A DNA stretch of 64,000 bases, from NCBI GenBank assembly GCA_026645575.1, contig JAPKMW010000044.1, positions 16,107 to 80,106 of the forward strand. Direction: 5' to 3'. Below the pieces are notes generated by a model, which saw nothing but the letters and a program-made list of their open reading frames with translations, ran no database searches and was not told the origin of the DNA. Shown in pieces: positions 37,756 to 47,153 of this stretch. This DNA comes from Caldilineaceae bacterium (GTDB taxonomy: Bacteria; Chloroflexota; Anaerolineae; Caldilineales; Caldilineaceae). The translations under genes were made by a program, and so were the position numbers. Position 1 is the stretch's first letter, and each line of letters starts with the position of its first letter.

Positions 37756-39411
37756 TCACTGCTGCACCCACCAACCGGTTGCCTGTATGGTTGGGTGCAG
37801 AAAGAGCTTCTGCCAACTCTGGCAATCGAAGCCAGTTTTAGTGCTGAACGCCTTACACGTTTCGTTGATTGGCCAGCGTCGATCAAAGGCCATCATCCCG
37901 GAAGCAATGGGATCGACGTTAAATAACTTCTGTGTCGCTTCCAACCCGACAACCTTGCCGCTGACAGAGCCATAGCCCGTAAAGATCGGAATAATCTGCA
38001 CATCGGCAACGGTCAAGTCTTTGCCGCTGTCCAAATTGTGAAAGACATTCCAGAGAACCAACACTCCTTTGCCCGGCAAGTTGGCGGCTTTGCGTTTCTG
38101 CGCCAGCGCTTCAGCTAACCAGTAAACATCACGGCGACGCACCTGATCGGTAAATTCCATATCAATGGCGACGCCATCCAGGCCAAAGTTAGTTAACTCG
38201 TTGACAACCTCATGCGCTTTTTTGAAATCAACGCCCACATCGACAATCACCAGGCCATCGACATGATGCATGGCGGTCAACAGGCGCCGTGCATCATTCA
38301 TGCCAAAACGCCCCCCCAACCGTGGAATCGCCACCGGGATGGGGCTGGTGCGGGTAAAGGAAGCGACATCGCGCTGCCAGTCCACCGCCTTGGCGACCAA
38401 GTCCTGAGTCTCACAAGCCTGTCCCAATGTCCCGACGCCATGACAAGGCATTCCCCACACAGCGGTATAATGGGCGCCCACCTGATAGCCGCTACCAATA
38501 TAGGGATAGAGACCGTAGCGTACATAGGCCCAAAGCGCTCCCGGACTCATCTCTTCATCGTTCATCCACACGGCAACGGCGGTGCTGGTGCTACACAAAA
38601 AGGTTGGCGCCAGAAAGACTAAGAGCAGGCTAACCCACCGTAAAGGCGACCGCGCCTGCCATTGCTGCCAACCTTGCTGGGTGGCATGGAAAATACTATA
38701 TACCATCCCCCCCGCTCTGTGCAAGCCAGTAACGACCAATTCCGGTTGGAAAAAGAGCAAAAAAGCACAGAGAACGAGCAGCAGGGCGACGATAATTTCT
38801 CGACTTAAAACGCCGCCGGTATAGAAAACAATCCCCGTGGCATCCTGCACCGCATCCGGGTCAGCCGCACAGAGCTTACAATAGCGAAAAATCGACCGGG
38901 AAAAGCTGGCGTCAATGCGCTGTCGCCCTCGCTCCACATGGTGAATTTCCCAGTGTACATGGGGGCCAAAACTGGTCATCCCCGTCCAGCCAACGCGGCC
39001 CAATGGCGTCCAGGGCGTCACCTGATCACCAGTTCGCACCCGCACCCGGCCGCCTTCGTCAATCATGTGGCCGTACAAGCTCAAATAACCATCTTGGTGG
39101 TCCACCATCACCCAACAACCGTAGCCGCCGGCGTTGTTACAACCAGCGTAACTAACCCGACCACCAGCCATCGGGTAGATGGTGGCGCCAAAGGGAACGC
39201 TAATATCCCAGGCAAAGACCGAACCACGCCCAGTATGATCCTGTTCATCAGACGAAAGCAAACCGCCAGCAACAGGTATCAACCACTTCCCATCGCGCGA
39301 CGCTGATCGGCCACTGGCAACGGGCCAATCCTGCGCCGCAGCCGGGATTGTGGTCACCAATGTCAATCCCCAAAGAGCCAAAAGCATGAAGGTCAGGCGT
39401 CGCCACACCAC
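37756..39411 (-). CDS. M23-like peptidase domain fused to a TIM-barrel-like domain
   Basis: 551 residues from a GTG start, with a signal peptide ending AAA near residue 25. An M23/LytM-like domain lies at about 60-165 (VFAWDISVPFGATIYPMAGG, YLSLYGHMIDEGGRVRVRTG, HVHWEIHH). The late HxH is present, but the first zinc ligand of the HxxxD motif is replaced (VFAWD), so catalysis is doubtful. Membrane helices near 205-225 and 265-290 follow. The C-terminal 200 residues resemble a glycosidase-like barrel (DGLVIVDVGVDFKKAHEVVN, LDGVAIDMEFT). This combination is unfamiliar to me. It precedes the LysM protein gene; the 140 bp between them shows no other gene. Confidence 0.75.
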   Translation of the reverse strand: MVWRRLTFMLLALWGLTLVTTIPAAAQDWPVASGRSASRDGKWLIPVAGGLLSSDEQDHTGRGSVFAWDISVPFGATIYPMAGGRVSYAGCNNAGGYGCWVMVDHQDGYLSLYGHMIDEGGRVRVRTGDQVTPWTPLGRVGWTGMTSFGPHVHWEIHHVERGRQRIDASFSRSIFRYCKLCAADPDAVQDATGIVFYTGGVLSREIIVALLLVLCAFLLFFQPELVVTGLHRAGGMVYSIFHATQQGWQQWQARSPLRWVSLLLVFLAPTFLCSTSTAVAVWMNDEEMSPGALWAYVRYGLYPYIGSGYQVGAHYTAVWGMPCHGVGTLGQACETQDLVAKAVDWQRDVASFTRTSPIPVAIPRLGGRFGMNDARRLLTAMHHVDGLVIVDVGVDFKKAHEVVNELTNFGLDGVAIDMEFTDQVRRRDVYWLAEALAQKRKAANLPGKGVLVLWNVFHNLDSGKDLTVADVQIIPIFTGYGSVSGKVVGLEATQKLFNVDPIASGMMAFDRRWPINETCKAFSTKTGFDCQSWQKLFLHPTIQATGWWVQQ

Positions 39412-39608
39412 GAGTTACCTACCAGGCGCTCCTTGAACAGATCGCCCCCCTATTGTGAACCTGAACTTACGCCAGCGCATTTGGAATGCAAGCTACCCCA
39501 CAGCGAATACCACCTAGCAAACAATGTTCATTTCTGCCACAGTCTAAGTATACCAGCTTCTTGTGTAGATGCAAACCTTACCACCTGTGTTAAGAGGAAA
39601 CGGGGAAA

Positions 39609-39682
39609 CGTGCTGCATGTTGCGTGTTGCGTGAATCGGCAAATGCGTTTTATAACTCACGAATCACGTCTTACGAATCAGG
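39609..39682. repeat. Heptamer-type repeat (GTTGCGT, ACGAATC units)
   Basis: GCATGTTGCGTGTTGCGTGA and, after about 20 bp, CTCACGAATCACGTCTTACG + AATC. The ACGAATC unit is shared with the array inside the transglutaminase gene (56951-57031). It lies behind the gamma-glutamyltransferase gene, upstream of the M23-like gene. Confidence 0.6.
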
Positions 39683-39691
39683 TCTCAGGAA

Positions 39692-41338
39692 TTAGACCAG
39701 TAATGCCATCCCATCGCTACCCGTATCGGAGGCGCCAGTGAGCTTGCCGGTAACGGGGTCGATGGCGATGGCGCTAACCAGGGCAAAGCCGCCGTGACTC
39801 TGGGGAAGGCGGCTAATGGGGTGGCGTTTGCGCACCTCGGCGCAGACATATTCGGGGATCATGGCGCTACAGCGAATGTCGGCCACCTGACAGTCAAAGC
39901 GGGGGGCATGGACCGCCTCGGTCATGCTCATACCAAAGTCCAGGGCGTTGAGGATGACTTGCAGGTTGGAGGTGATGATGCGAGTGGCGCCCGGCGAGCC
40001 TAGCACCAAGACCGGCTTTTCGCCCTTGGTGATAATGGTCGGACACATGCCCGTGGTGCGCCCCTTACGCGGCCCGATCGAGTTGGGGTGGCCGGGCAGC
40101 GGGTGGAAGTTGATCATCGAGTTATTGTACATAAAACCCATACCGGGCGTGATGACGCCGGAGGAAGCGCCGAGCGAATGGGTCAACGCCACACAATTGC
40201 CGTGGCGATCCACCACAGAGACATGAGTGGTGTCGGGCGTGCCGGTGGGCATAAAGCTAGCGTTGATCGGCTTGCCGGCGTTGATGTGGTCGCGCCACTG
40301 GGCGGCGCGCTCTTTGGAGATCATCCAGGCGACCGGCACGTCGTTGAATTCAGGGTCGGCCATGGTGCGATTGCGGTCCGCAAAGGCGGCTTTCATCGCC
40401 ATTGAGACGAGATAAATGTACTGTGGCGAATTGTGACCCAGGGCGGCCAGATCATAGCCTTCGAGAATGTTGAGAATGGCAATCAGTGTTGGGCCACCGT
40501 GCGGCGCTGTCGTGCTGGTAACGCCATAGCCACGATAAGTGCCGGCCACCCGCATCGACTCGCGCAGTTGATAAGTCGCCAGGTCTTCGGCGGTGACAGA
40601 ACTGCCATTGGCGGAAAGATCAGCGATCATCCGTTCGGCCAACTCGCCGGTGTAAAAATCTTCCGGACCATGTTTGCCCAAGTGGCGCAGCGTTTTGGCA
40701 TAGTCAGGATTGCGCAACCGTTCGCCCATCTCATAGGTGGAACCATCGGCCTTGAGATAGATGCGGCGGGCTTCGGCGTTGGCGTCAATGTAATCACGCA
40801 GCGATGCAGCCTCTGGGTATTTTGACTTTTGTAACCAACGCACCGCCTGCCGCTCGGTGACAACAAAGCCTTCTTCGGCAATGCGCGCCGCCGGTTCCAG
40901 CGCCTGCGCCCAGGAAATCGTTCCCCAACGTTCCAACAGGGTCGCCATCGTCTTGACCCACCCCGGCGTGCAGACAGAGGTGTAGCCGACGTCATTGACC
41001 TTGTCCTTGAGGAAGTAGCCCCAACCATCAGGATTTGGTCCCAATACGCGATCCGCCCACATCGCCTCGGTCACGTTAGAACCGGCCAGCGCCGGGCCAT
41101 CAATGACAATGGACTGGTTTTGCACCGTCAGCCCCAGCGCACCACTTGTGCTAATCGGCGGCGTTGCCAGGTGCATGGTCAGTTGAGCATAGCCGCCGAT
41201 GCCGCACATTTGCGGGTCGAGAATGCCTTGCACAAAAGCACAAGTGACAGCGGCGTCGATGGCGTTGCCGCCCTGCATCAAAACCTTGGCGCCTTCTTCC
41301 ACTGCTTGTGGCTGGAGAGCGGCGATCATTCCTTGCAT
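39692..41338 (-). CDS. Gamma-glutamyltransferase family protein (cytoplasmic type)
   Basis: 548 residues. The N-terminal half has GAKVLMQGGNAIDAAVTCAF and GIGGYAQLTMHL. The autocatalytic nucleophile is the Thr in GTPDTTHVSVVDRHGN near residue 365, where the precursor is cut into two chains. The small chain then has ALTHSLGASSGVITPGMGFM and RTTGMCPTII. Family enzymes transfer or hydrolyse gamma-glutamyl groups, for example of glutathione. There is no signal peptide, unlike periplasmic Ggt, so it belongs with the FtsY/Ywrd-like cytoplasmic members, and the substrate may differ. AAGGAG precedes the ATG. Its 3' end abuts a repeat. Confidence 0.92.
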   Translation of the reverse strand: MQGMIAALQPQAVEEGAKVLMQGGNAIDAAVTCAFVQGILDPQMCGIGGYAQLTMHLATPPISTSGALGLTVQNQSIVIDGPALAGSNVTEAMWADRVLGPNPDGWGYFLKDKVNDVGYTSVCTPGWVKTMATLLERWGTISWAQALEPAARIAEEGFVVTERQAVRWLQKSKYPEAASLRDYIDANAEARRIYLKADGSTYEMGERLRNPDYAKTLRHLGKHGPEDFYTGELAERMIADLSANGSSVTAEDLATYQLRESMRVAGTYRGYGVTSTTAPHGGPTLIAILNILEGYDLAALGHNSPQYIYLVSMAMKAAFADRNRTMADPEFNDVPVAWMISKERAAQWRDHINAGKPINASFMPTGTPDTTHVSVVDRHGNCVALTHSLGASSGVITPGMGFMYNNSMINFHPLPGHPNSIGPRKGRTTGMCPTIITKGEKPVLVLGSPGATRIITSNLQVILNALDFGMSMTEAVHAPRFDCQVADIRCSAMIPEYVCAEVRKRHPISRLPQSHGGFALVSAIAIDPVTGKLTGASDTGSDGMALLV

Positions 41339-41472
41339 GTGGGATGCTCCTTGTTGCGTTGGTGACTACCAGATGTTGAGTTGCGCATTCGCAATCTTTC
41401 AGTTACGATGATCGATAGTATACACGTTCTGTACACAAGTGACAAGGAGGTAAACAATGAGATATGAACTTA

Positions 41473-43221
41473 TCAAAGTCCTGCACTATGCAACTCATCA
41501 TGCAAAGCGCGTAAGCGCGGATTGTTGTTATAGGTGTCAGCCACCAGCTTTTGCCAGGCCGGCAGATCATTGAGCCGTTCATAGATTGACCGCAAATGCT
41601 TCAAGTGTTGAGCAGCCGTGGCATAGCTACCCCGGTTCCGTTGGGCAATCTGGAGTTGAATCTGTTCACGATAAAGGTCAATGGCGGCACGCGGTCGCGT
41701 TGTTTCTGCGGCACGGGCAACTTCCAACTTCATGGAAGGCAACCCATAACCAAAGATCCCGGTGCTTTTTAAGGGTTGCTGCACCATGTGGAGCGCAGCG
41801 TCAATCTCATCTTCATACAGATAGATTTGGGTGAGCAAGGCATGGTGACGTTGGTCCGCTTGAAGCCGCGTGAGGATTTCCTGCCTGAGCGACGACCACG
41901 TTTGCAGATCGAGCGCCAATTCGTGGAGTTCCTGATATTTTGTTATATTGGGCATAGCCCAAAAGAGTTCTTTCGCCAGTTGCAACGCCAGGGCAATATC
42001 ATTTCGGTCAATTGCCTGTTCTTTCAACCACTCTTTTAGCCGTGAATCGTTGCTTTTTTGGGCACGTGCCCCGACCAGTTGAGTAAAGCGGTCGGTCAGA
42101 CCATGAGCGACAAAAAGCCGCGCCGTGCTAAGGAGTTCGTAGTCCTGCATATCACGGGCAGCCGCAAATGCTTCCTCGCTACGGCCTAGTTGGAGCAAGC
42201 GCTCCACCAAGTCGAAAGAGCGACCGGTTTCGCGACAGATGCGCAAAAACGTTTCGTCATCCATCGTCTCAGCTTCCAGTGTCAGCAAAAAGCCACCCAG
42301 CGTTTCGCGCCGCCACGAGGAACTGTAATCTGCGCTCTTGGGTAATTCGGCCCGCACCCACGCCGCGACTTGCGCCCGTTCGTCGGCAGTGGCATTTTCC
42401 AAAATCAAGGTGGGCGCTTCATAGCCCATATCGATCCCGCCCCATTTGACATCCCAGAGTTTGACATCAACTAAGGCGCGCAGAATCACTTGGCGCAAAG
42501 CTGGCTCTTCGACAGCCGCCAGACACTGACCTAAACTAGTCACACATTCATTGACAACATCATTGCTCTCGCCGCCTTCATCATGTAACATCTCATAATT
42601 ATCAAGCATTCCCTCCATCACGGTTTTATAGACGGTGACGGCATTGCGCCAATCCTGGGCGGCCGTATATTGATCGCCCAGATTCTTGATCTCGATCAAC
42701 TCCTGCCCAAAGCCATAGTCTTCATGATCAAGATGGCGGAAAACCTGGTTTACCTGGCGCTCAATTACTTTCGGATCGACAGGAGCCGACGCTTTGCCGC
42801 CCGCCATCACCGGCAATTGGAGGAGCATTTCCAGATCAGGGTAGCGTTCCAGCATCTTGCTAATCAGACTCACCAGTTCATCCTTGGTGCGTTGATTAAG
42901 CGCTGTCGTTAACTCTTCCATCACGGTAAAGGCCGCCGGATCGTCGATCCAACTGAGCAGGAGCGCGGCAACGTGTTTACAACGACCATAGCTGCCAACC
43001 GGACAGGAACAATGACCGGTGACAATCCCCAGCGGCCCCAGTCCAATCTCCACACGGTAAGGCGCTGTTGAAGAACCAAGACACTGGGCTTTGAGCGTAT
43101 TACCCTGACGGCGCGGGTTTAGGATTGAGCCATCGCGTACATACGGGCGTCCGCGAGCAAGCGAAGTATCGCCGGCCCAGGTGCGCACATCGGCTTCGGT
43201 GAGTTTTGGTAGATCAGCCAT
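41473..43221 (-). CDS. SWIM zinc-finger protein
   Basis: 582 residues. The SWIM motif CxCxnCxH is at residues 71-83 (GHCSCPVGSYGRCKH). The rest (about 95-575) is all helical with repeated TPR-like pairs (LQLGRSEEAFAAARDMQDYE, YEDEIDAALHMVQQPLKSTG). SWIM domains bind DNA or proteins, and in bacteria they often stand next to SNF2-type helicases; none is present here. No signal peptide. It is followed by no close gene, and the MBL hydrolase gene lies 63 bp upstream on the same strand. Role unknown. Confidence 0.85.
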   Translation of the reverse strand: MADLPKLTEADVRTWAGDTSLARGRPYVRDGSILNPRRQGNTLKAQCLGSSTAPYRVEIGLGPLGIVTGHCSCPVGSYGRCKHVAALLLSWIDDPAAFTVMEELTTALNQRTKDELVSLISKMLERYPDLEMLLQLPVMAGGKASAPVDPKVIERQVNQVFRHLDHEDYGFGQELIEIKNLGDQYTAAQDWRNAVTVYKTVMEGMLDNYEMLHDEGGESNDVVNECVTSLGQCLAAVEEPALRQVILRALVDVKLWDVKWGGIDMGYEAPTLILENATADERAQVAAWVRAELPKSADYSSSWRRETLGGFLLTLEAETMDDETFLRICRETGRSFDLVERLLQLGRSEEAFAAARDMQDYELLSTARLFVAHGLTDRFTQLVGARAQKSNDSRLKEWLKEQAIDRNDIALALQLAKELFWAMPNITKYQELHELALDLQTWSSLRQEILTRLQADQRHHALLTQIYLYEDEIDAALHMVQQPLKSTGIFGYGLPSMKLEVARAAETTRPRAAIDLYREQIQLQIAQRNRGSYATAAQHLKHLRSIYERLNDLPAWQKLVADTYNNNPRLRALHDELHSAGL

Positions 43222-43284
43222 ATAGTGGCTCCAATGTTGCAGTAGATGGAAACGACAACGAATTGGGGGAAGAACAAATAGAGA

Positions 43285-44190
43285 CTAGCCGGAAAGATAG
43301 GTCAACATCATCCGGATCTGCTGGGGGTGCCAGGCGGTGCGATGGTGGTCATTGAGAAAAGAATCGAATTCTCCTGCTTGCACTGCTTCCTCAAAGGGGA
43401 AATCCACTAATGCGGCGACATCCGCTTCCGCTGGTGGATCAATTGGAATCCCCCGTGCTAAGGCATCCCGACAACACTCTTCTAAGGTATCAAAGTAGGC
43501 GATGTTATCCAGGAGCAAGCGCGAACCGATCGTCACCGGCGCATGACAGTAGAGAACGGTTTTGGGATTAAGCGCCACCATCTGCGCTAATGATTGGCGC
43601 ATCGTCGGCAAGCCGTCAACCGTTCGCGCCATCGGAAAAGGGAGTTCCCCACCATCCGCCGCCAATAAGGTCGCGATTTCCGGGATGTAGATCGCCAGAT
43701 GATCTGGGGTGTGCCCAGGCGTGGCAAAGAGTTCCAACGTCAGGTCGCCGCCGTCGATCCGCAGCCGCTCCTCAAAAAGAATCGTAGGCGGCGTCAACAC
43801 CACGTCGTTGAAAATAGCTGGTTCCCGTTCTTGCCGCTGTTGGAGATAAGCAAGCACCTCAGGATCTTGGAATTGCTCAGCGCAGAGACGGGTCGCGATG
43901 ATAGGCGCAGGGAATTCCGCCTGCGGGCCGACAAAGAGTTGGTTGCCCCAGGCGTGGTCATAGTCGGCGTGGGTGTTGACCACCAACAACTGACGACCGT
44001 TGGTAAGATAGGGTCGGGCATAGTCCACCATGTGACGCGCTGTCGTTGGGTTGATCACCGTATCGACCAGCACAACATAGCGCGCCGTCACCACAATGAA
44101 GGTGTCAACCAACTCACCATTGCGACAGACCAGAATACGCGTATCCCAGCCCTGATTAGGGATAAGTTCCACTGTGTTGGTATGGGGCAT
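43285..44190 (-). CDS. MBL-fold metallo-hydrolase
   Basis: 301 residues. Metallo-beta-lactamase fold with the zinc motif THADYDHAWG (His74, Asp76-Tyr-Asp78-His79), a later ligand in FATPGHTPDHLAIYIPE, then AADGGELPF with the bridging Asp, and YCHAPVTIG near residue 215. The fold is certain but the substrate is not; thiol-ester and nucleotide hydrolases both use it. It begins six bases behind the msrB stop, so the two are one transcript. No signal peptide. Confidence 0.88.
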   Translation of the reverse strand: MPHTNTVELIPNQGWDTRILVCRNGELVDTFIVVTARYVVLVDTVINPTTARHMVDYARPYLTNGRQLLVVNTHADYDHAWGNQLFVGPQAEFPAPIIATRLCAEQFQDPEVLAYLQQRQEREPAIFNDVVLTPPTILFEERLRIDGGDLTLELFATPGHTPDHLAIYIPEIATLLAADGGELPFPMARTVDGLPTMRQSLAQMVALNPKTVLYCHAPVTIGSRLLLDNIAYFDTLEECCRDALARGIPIDPPAEADVAALVDFPFEEAVQAGEFDSFLNDHHRTAWHPQQIRMMLTYLSG

Positions 44191-44196
44191 AGCGCT

Positions 44197-44655
44197 TTAC
44201 TTTTTCCCCACCCCTTGAAAAAGCGGCAAATATTCGCCGTAGCCTTCCGCTTCCAGTTGTTCAACGGGAATAAAGCGCAAGGCCGCCGAATTCATGCAAT
44301 AACGTTGACCCGTCGGCGCGGGGCCATCAGCAAAAACATGGCCTAGGTGCGAATCGCCATGTTTGGAACGCACTTCGGTGCGGGTCATCCAGAGCTTGCG
44401 GTCAGTGCGGGTGGTGACATTGGCCGGTTCCAGCGGCTTGGTAAAGCTGGGCCAGCCGGTGCCGGAATCGTATTTGTCCAGCGAACTAAAGAGCGGCTCA
44501 CCGGTGACAATATCGACATAGATGCCGGGCGCTTTGTTGTTCCAATAGTCGTTGCGGAAGGCCGGTTCCGTCCCCTCGTGCTGGGTGACTTGATATTGCT
44601 CACGAGTGAGCTTTTGCCGCAGTTCGGCGTCGGTTGGTTTGGTGTAGGTTTTCAT
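44197..44655 (-). CDS. msrB: Peptide-methionine (R)-S-oxide reductase
   Basis: 152 residues from ATG 44655 (an in-frame ATG at 44685 lies inside the preceding gene fragment). Conserved core: [64 protein letters not shown] and the catalytic Cys in [13 protein letters not shown]. It reduces methionine-R-sulfoxide in proteins. The resolving Cys found in many members (SGCGWPSF) is Thr here, and the four zinc Cys of the zinc-type are absent, so another reductant must resolve the sulfenic acid. It is the first gene of a msrB-MBL pair. Confidence 0.95.
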   Translation of the reverse strand: MKTYTKPTDAELRQKLTREQYQVTQHEGTEPAFRNDYWNNKAPGIYVDIVTGEPLFSSLDKYDSGTGWPSFTKPLEPANVTTRTDRKLWMTRTEVRSKHGDSHLGHVFADGPAPTGQRYCMNSAALRFIPVEQLEAEGYGEYLPLFQGVGKK

Positions 44656-44665
44656 AGTGACTTTG

Positions 44666-44908
44666 TCATCCTTGATTGGATCCATTGCCCGGACTTTTGC
44701 TTTTACTCTTTTGCGTTGACAAATTCATCTTCTGCAACAGTTCAAATAGGCGTTTACGTTCTTCAGGGGGCAGCGCATTTAATAACTCTTCAGCCTTCAA
44801 CCCAGCTAGCCGATCTTCTACCGGCAAAAAGGCCAACAATTCCCGGCCAATATCTTCGGCCATAAACTTCAAATCACTTTTAGATAATGTAGATGAAATA
44901 CCTGCCAT
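44666..44908 (-). pseudogene. C-terminal fragment of a decayed PDDEXK/Rpn-like protein
   Basis: 80 codons. The end reads LLAFLPVEDRLAGLKAEELL + NALPPEERKRLFELL, the (R/L)xGLxPEE(R/L) type of tail common to long Rpn/PD-(D/E)XK-like proteins. The first Met lies in the overlap with the upstream fragment (44880-45170) in another frame. The two pieces look like the head and tail of one gene joined by an out-of-frame internal deletion. It may still be translated as a small protein; it overlaps the longer msrB start by 20 bases. Confidence 0.6.
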
Positions 44909-45170
44909 TTTTAAATTCTACCTGATTATGGGACAAAAAGTAGAAAAAAGGCGTGTTGGTGCGTACAGTTTGTAACGGACCTTCCCCATCGACGGTAATA
45001 ATGGCATCAATGGTACGCGGAAGACGGCTCACTTCGACTTCGGTTTGCAAGACAGCCGGCAAGTTTGCCAATTCCTCGGTTAGTGCCTGCTTGAAAATAG
45101 GATCGATCTGGCGCTGTTTCTCCTGGGTCTCCCTGGTGCGCTTTGCCCTAGTCATTAAGAGCCTTATCAA
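44880..45170 (-). pseudogene. N-terminal fragment of the same decayed gene
   Basis: 96 codons starting at about 45170 or at Met6. QIDPIFKQALTEELANLPAV, EVEVSRLPRTIDAIITVD and TNTPFFYFLSHNQVEFKNG match the opening of long bacterial proteins where a nuclease-type fold continues after the HNQVEFK strand. Here the frame stops within a few codons (RYFIYII). The downstream fragment resumes 29 bases back in another frame with the expected tail. The catalytic middle is missing. Confidence 0.6.
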
Positions 45171-45223
45171 TTTGTAATCAATGAGATCTCAATTATACCA
45201 GAGCGAGCAACGGCAGGACAACC

Positions 45224-45685
45224 TTATCCACTCGCCGCCGGCTTAAAAAAACGCACTAGGACAAGACCATCCGGCAGCACGGTGCGTTCAGTCAGTTGAT
45301 AGCCGTGCTTTTGATAGAGCCGCACCGCCGGTAGATTTTTCTCTGCTGTTGAGACAGTGATGCGCTTGGCCACCGGTGCATAAGTCTCAACTGCCTGCAA
45401 CAGTTGACTGGCGATCCCGCGCCGAAAATAGGCGGGGTGGACAATCAATCGCCAAATGTCCAGCAACACCGGCGTCACTGTGAACGAGAGAACACCAGCC
45501 AGGATCGCTCCTGTCCAGTAACCCAAGAAGGTATCTGGTTCGACCTGGATCTCCTGCGCCGTAACCGCAAGGGGCGGAAAATCTGGGTACTCAATCAGGT
45601 CGCGTTCAATGGTGTACGATGCCTGTTGCAACTGATAGATCTGCTCGGCGATCAGCGGGTCTCGTTGATCGAGCAGGGCGATCAT
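45224..45685 (-). CDS. GNAT family N-acetyltransferase
   Basis: 153 residues from an ATG that overlaps the stop of the upstream gene by four bases (ATGA), preferred to the longer frame that runs into that gene. Acetyl-CoA motif VHPAYFRRGIASQLLQAVET, followed by ITVSTAEKNLPAVRLYQKHG, the usual motif B and the Tyr/Arg loop. The N-terminal 60 residues have the helical cap. The acceptor is unknown. It is translationally coupled to the TIM-barrel-like gene. Confidence 0.85.
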   Translation of the reverse strand: MIALLDQRDPLIAEQIYQLQQASYTIERDLIEYPDFPPLAVTAQEIQVEPDTFLGYWTGAILAGVLSFTVTPVLLDIWRLIVHPAYFRRGIASQLLQAVETYAPVAKRITVSTAEKNLPAVRLYQKHGYQLTERTVLPDGLVLVRFFKPAASG

Positions 45686-47043
45686 AAGACCAACTCGTCC
45701 GCCGGTTGATAGGCGCTGCTCAGGGGCTGCCACGCTTCGCCGCACAGATCGCTCATCACGGCCCACTCGCCGGCGGTGAGATTGCCTTGGTGATGATAGA
45801 GAAAGCGTTGCAAACCGGCGCTTTGCGCGGCCACCAACAGTTGGCGCAGATGTCCTGCCGTCATCGGGTCGCCGTCATGGGGAGCGCGACCGGCGTCAAC
45901 CCACGGCACAATCCGCGCCGGGTCATCGACGGCGGCTAAAGCGCGCGCGGTTTCTTGAGTGACGACCTGCATAAAGAAGGCCGGCGAGAGGGCGTCTTCA
46001 CAGTCAAGACGGGTGGTCACCGCCGGCAAGGTCAGCCCAAAGAGCGCCTGCACTACGGCCAACGCTTCGTCATCGCTCAGGCCGGGGTTCCACGCCGTTA
46101 GCGTTTCGATATAGCGGTAGACGGTGCCGATCAGGCCGTCAAAGCCGCGGTGAAAGAAGTAGTGCTTGGGCAGGAGGATGTCCATAAATTCTGCCAGCAG
46201 GCCAAAATCATAGCCGCAAAGGGGGGCAAACGCAGCAGTGCGCGGCCCAACACCCAGCTTGATGTGGGCGCCAAGTTCACTGTCAATGGCGTTATGGATG
46301 TTGCGGAAAAAGTCAGTCAGTGCGTCGACGCGAAATTGTAGCCAAGCGGCAAGATTGGCATCGCCGCCTAACAGCCGCAAGGCGCCCACCAAGCCACCAG
46401 CGGCATGGATGCGAATCCGCCGGCCATCCAAGCTGTGCAACTGCTTGTAGAGCCGATCCTTGGCGGCCACCAGGGCGGCATAATCATAGCCCAGCCGTTG
46501 ACAGGCCGGGGCCACCGTCGCCGGCAGATCGTTGAAGATATAGGAGCGGTGATTCATGTGGTGGGGCGCAATTTCATAGCCCCACTCCGGCCCATCCATA
46601 ATCGCACCGTCAGCCATTGGGTAGTGGGCTAAGGTATCAACCATACGCGCGCAAACCGCCGCTTGCGTTCGTTCATCGGCGAAGATATGCCCATCACTAC
46701 CCGGTCCCGACCCCGCCGACGCTTGGAAGATCCAGACCGACCAGCCCCGATCTTTGGCTGCGGTGAGCGTCTGTTCCAATTGGCGTCGTTTGTCGGGGAG
46801 CAAAGCAGGGGCCGGTGGCGGCTCAACCCCAAAGCGGCGGTAGACCATTGGGTCGGGGTCAAAGGTGGCTTGGGGGTGTTTACCCGTTTCCCAGTGCAGG
46901 CCAGGGTAGAGTTTTGGTTGATCAAACAACAGCGGGCCGATTACCAGCCCATCGACGCCACCGGCGCCCCAGGCGTCAAAGAGCCGTTCATGGTCGGCCA
47001 GCACCGGCTCGATGGTGCGCATGACATCCATCCAGAGTTTCAT
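45682..47043 (-). CDS. Hypothetical protein, glycosidase-barrel-like
   Basis: 453 residues, not assigned to a family. Alternating strands and helices suggest a TIM barrel: DGLVIGPLLFDQPKLYPGLH, WSVWIFQASAGSGPG, GAIMDGPEWGYEI, IRIHAAGGLVGALRLLG, HIKLGVGPRTAAFAPLCGYD and MDILLPKHYFFHRGFDGLIG. Acidic residues after strands 3-4 (DGPEWG) and in the last strands (WVDAGRAPHDGDP) resemble glycoside-hydrolase sites, but I cannot name one. No signal peptide. It is followed by a coupled GNAT gene. The ATG has GGAGGG at seven bases. Confidence 0.6.
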   Translation of the reverse strand: MKLWMDVMRTIEPVLADHERLFDAWGAGGVDGLVIGPLLFDQPKLYPGLHWETGKHPQATFDPDPMVYRRFGVEPPPAPALLPDKRRQLEQTLTAAKDRGWSVWIFQASAGSGPGSDGHIFADERTQAAVCARMVDTLAHYPMADGAIMDGPEWGYEIAPHHMNHRSYIFNDLPATVAPACQRLGYDYAALVAAKDRLYKQLHSLDGRRIRIHAAGGLVGALRLLGGDANLAAWLQFRVDALTDFFRNIHNAIDSELGAHIKLGVGPRTAAFAPLCGYDFGLLAEFMDILLPKHYFFHRGFDGLIGTVYRYIETLTAWNPGLSDDEALAVVQALFGLTLPAVTTRLDCEDALSPAFFMQVVTQETARALAAVDDPARIVPWVDAGRAPHDGDPMTAGHLRQLLVAAQSAGLQRFLYHHQGNLTAGEWAVMSDLCGEAWQPLSSAYQPADELVL

Positions 47044-47065
47044 TGGAACCCTCCTTATCGTTATG

Positions 47066-47139
47066 TATACTCACGAGCAGCACAGAAAGTAACCCATTAC
47101 TCGTGTAAAAAGTGTTACTTTCTGGCGCTCGTTGGTATA
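47066..47139. repeat. Inverted repeat related to the 23919-24151 element
   Basis: TATACTCACGAGCAGCACAG + AAAGTAAC pairs with GTTACTTTCTGGCGCTCGTT + GGTATA. The segment AAAAAGTGTTACTTTCTGGC resembles AAAAAGTGCTACTTTATGGC at about 24112-24131, so a second copy of that element's end is present. Confidence 0.7.
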
Positions 47140-47153
47140 GTTTTCAGGTAATT

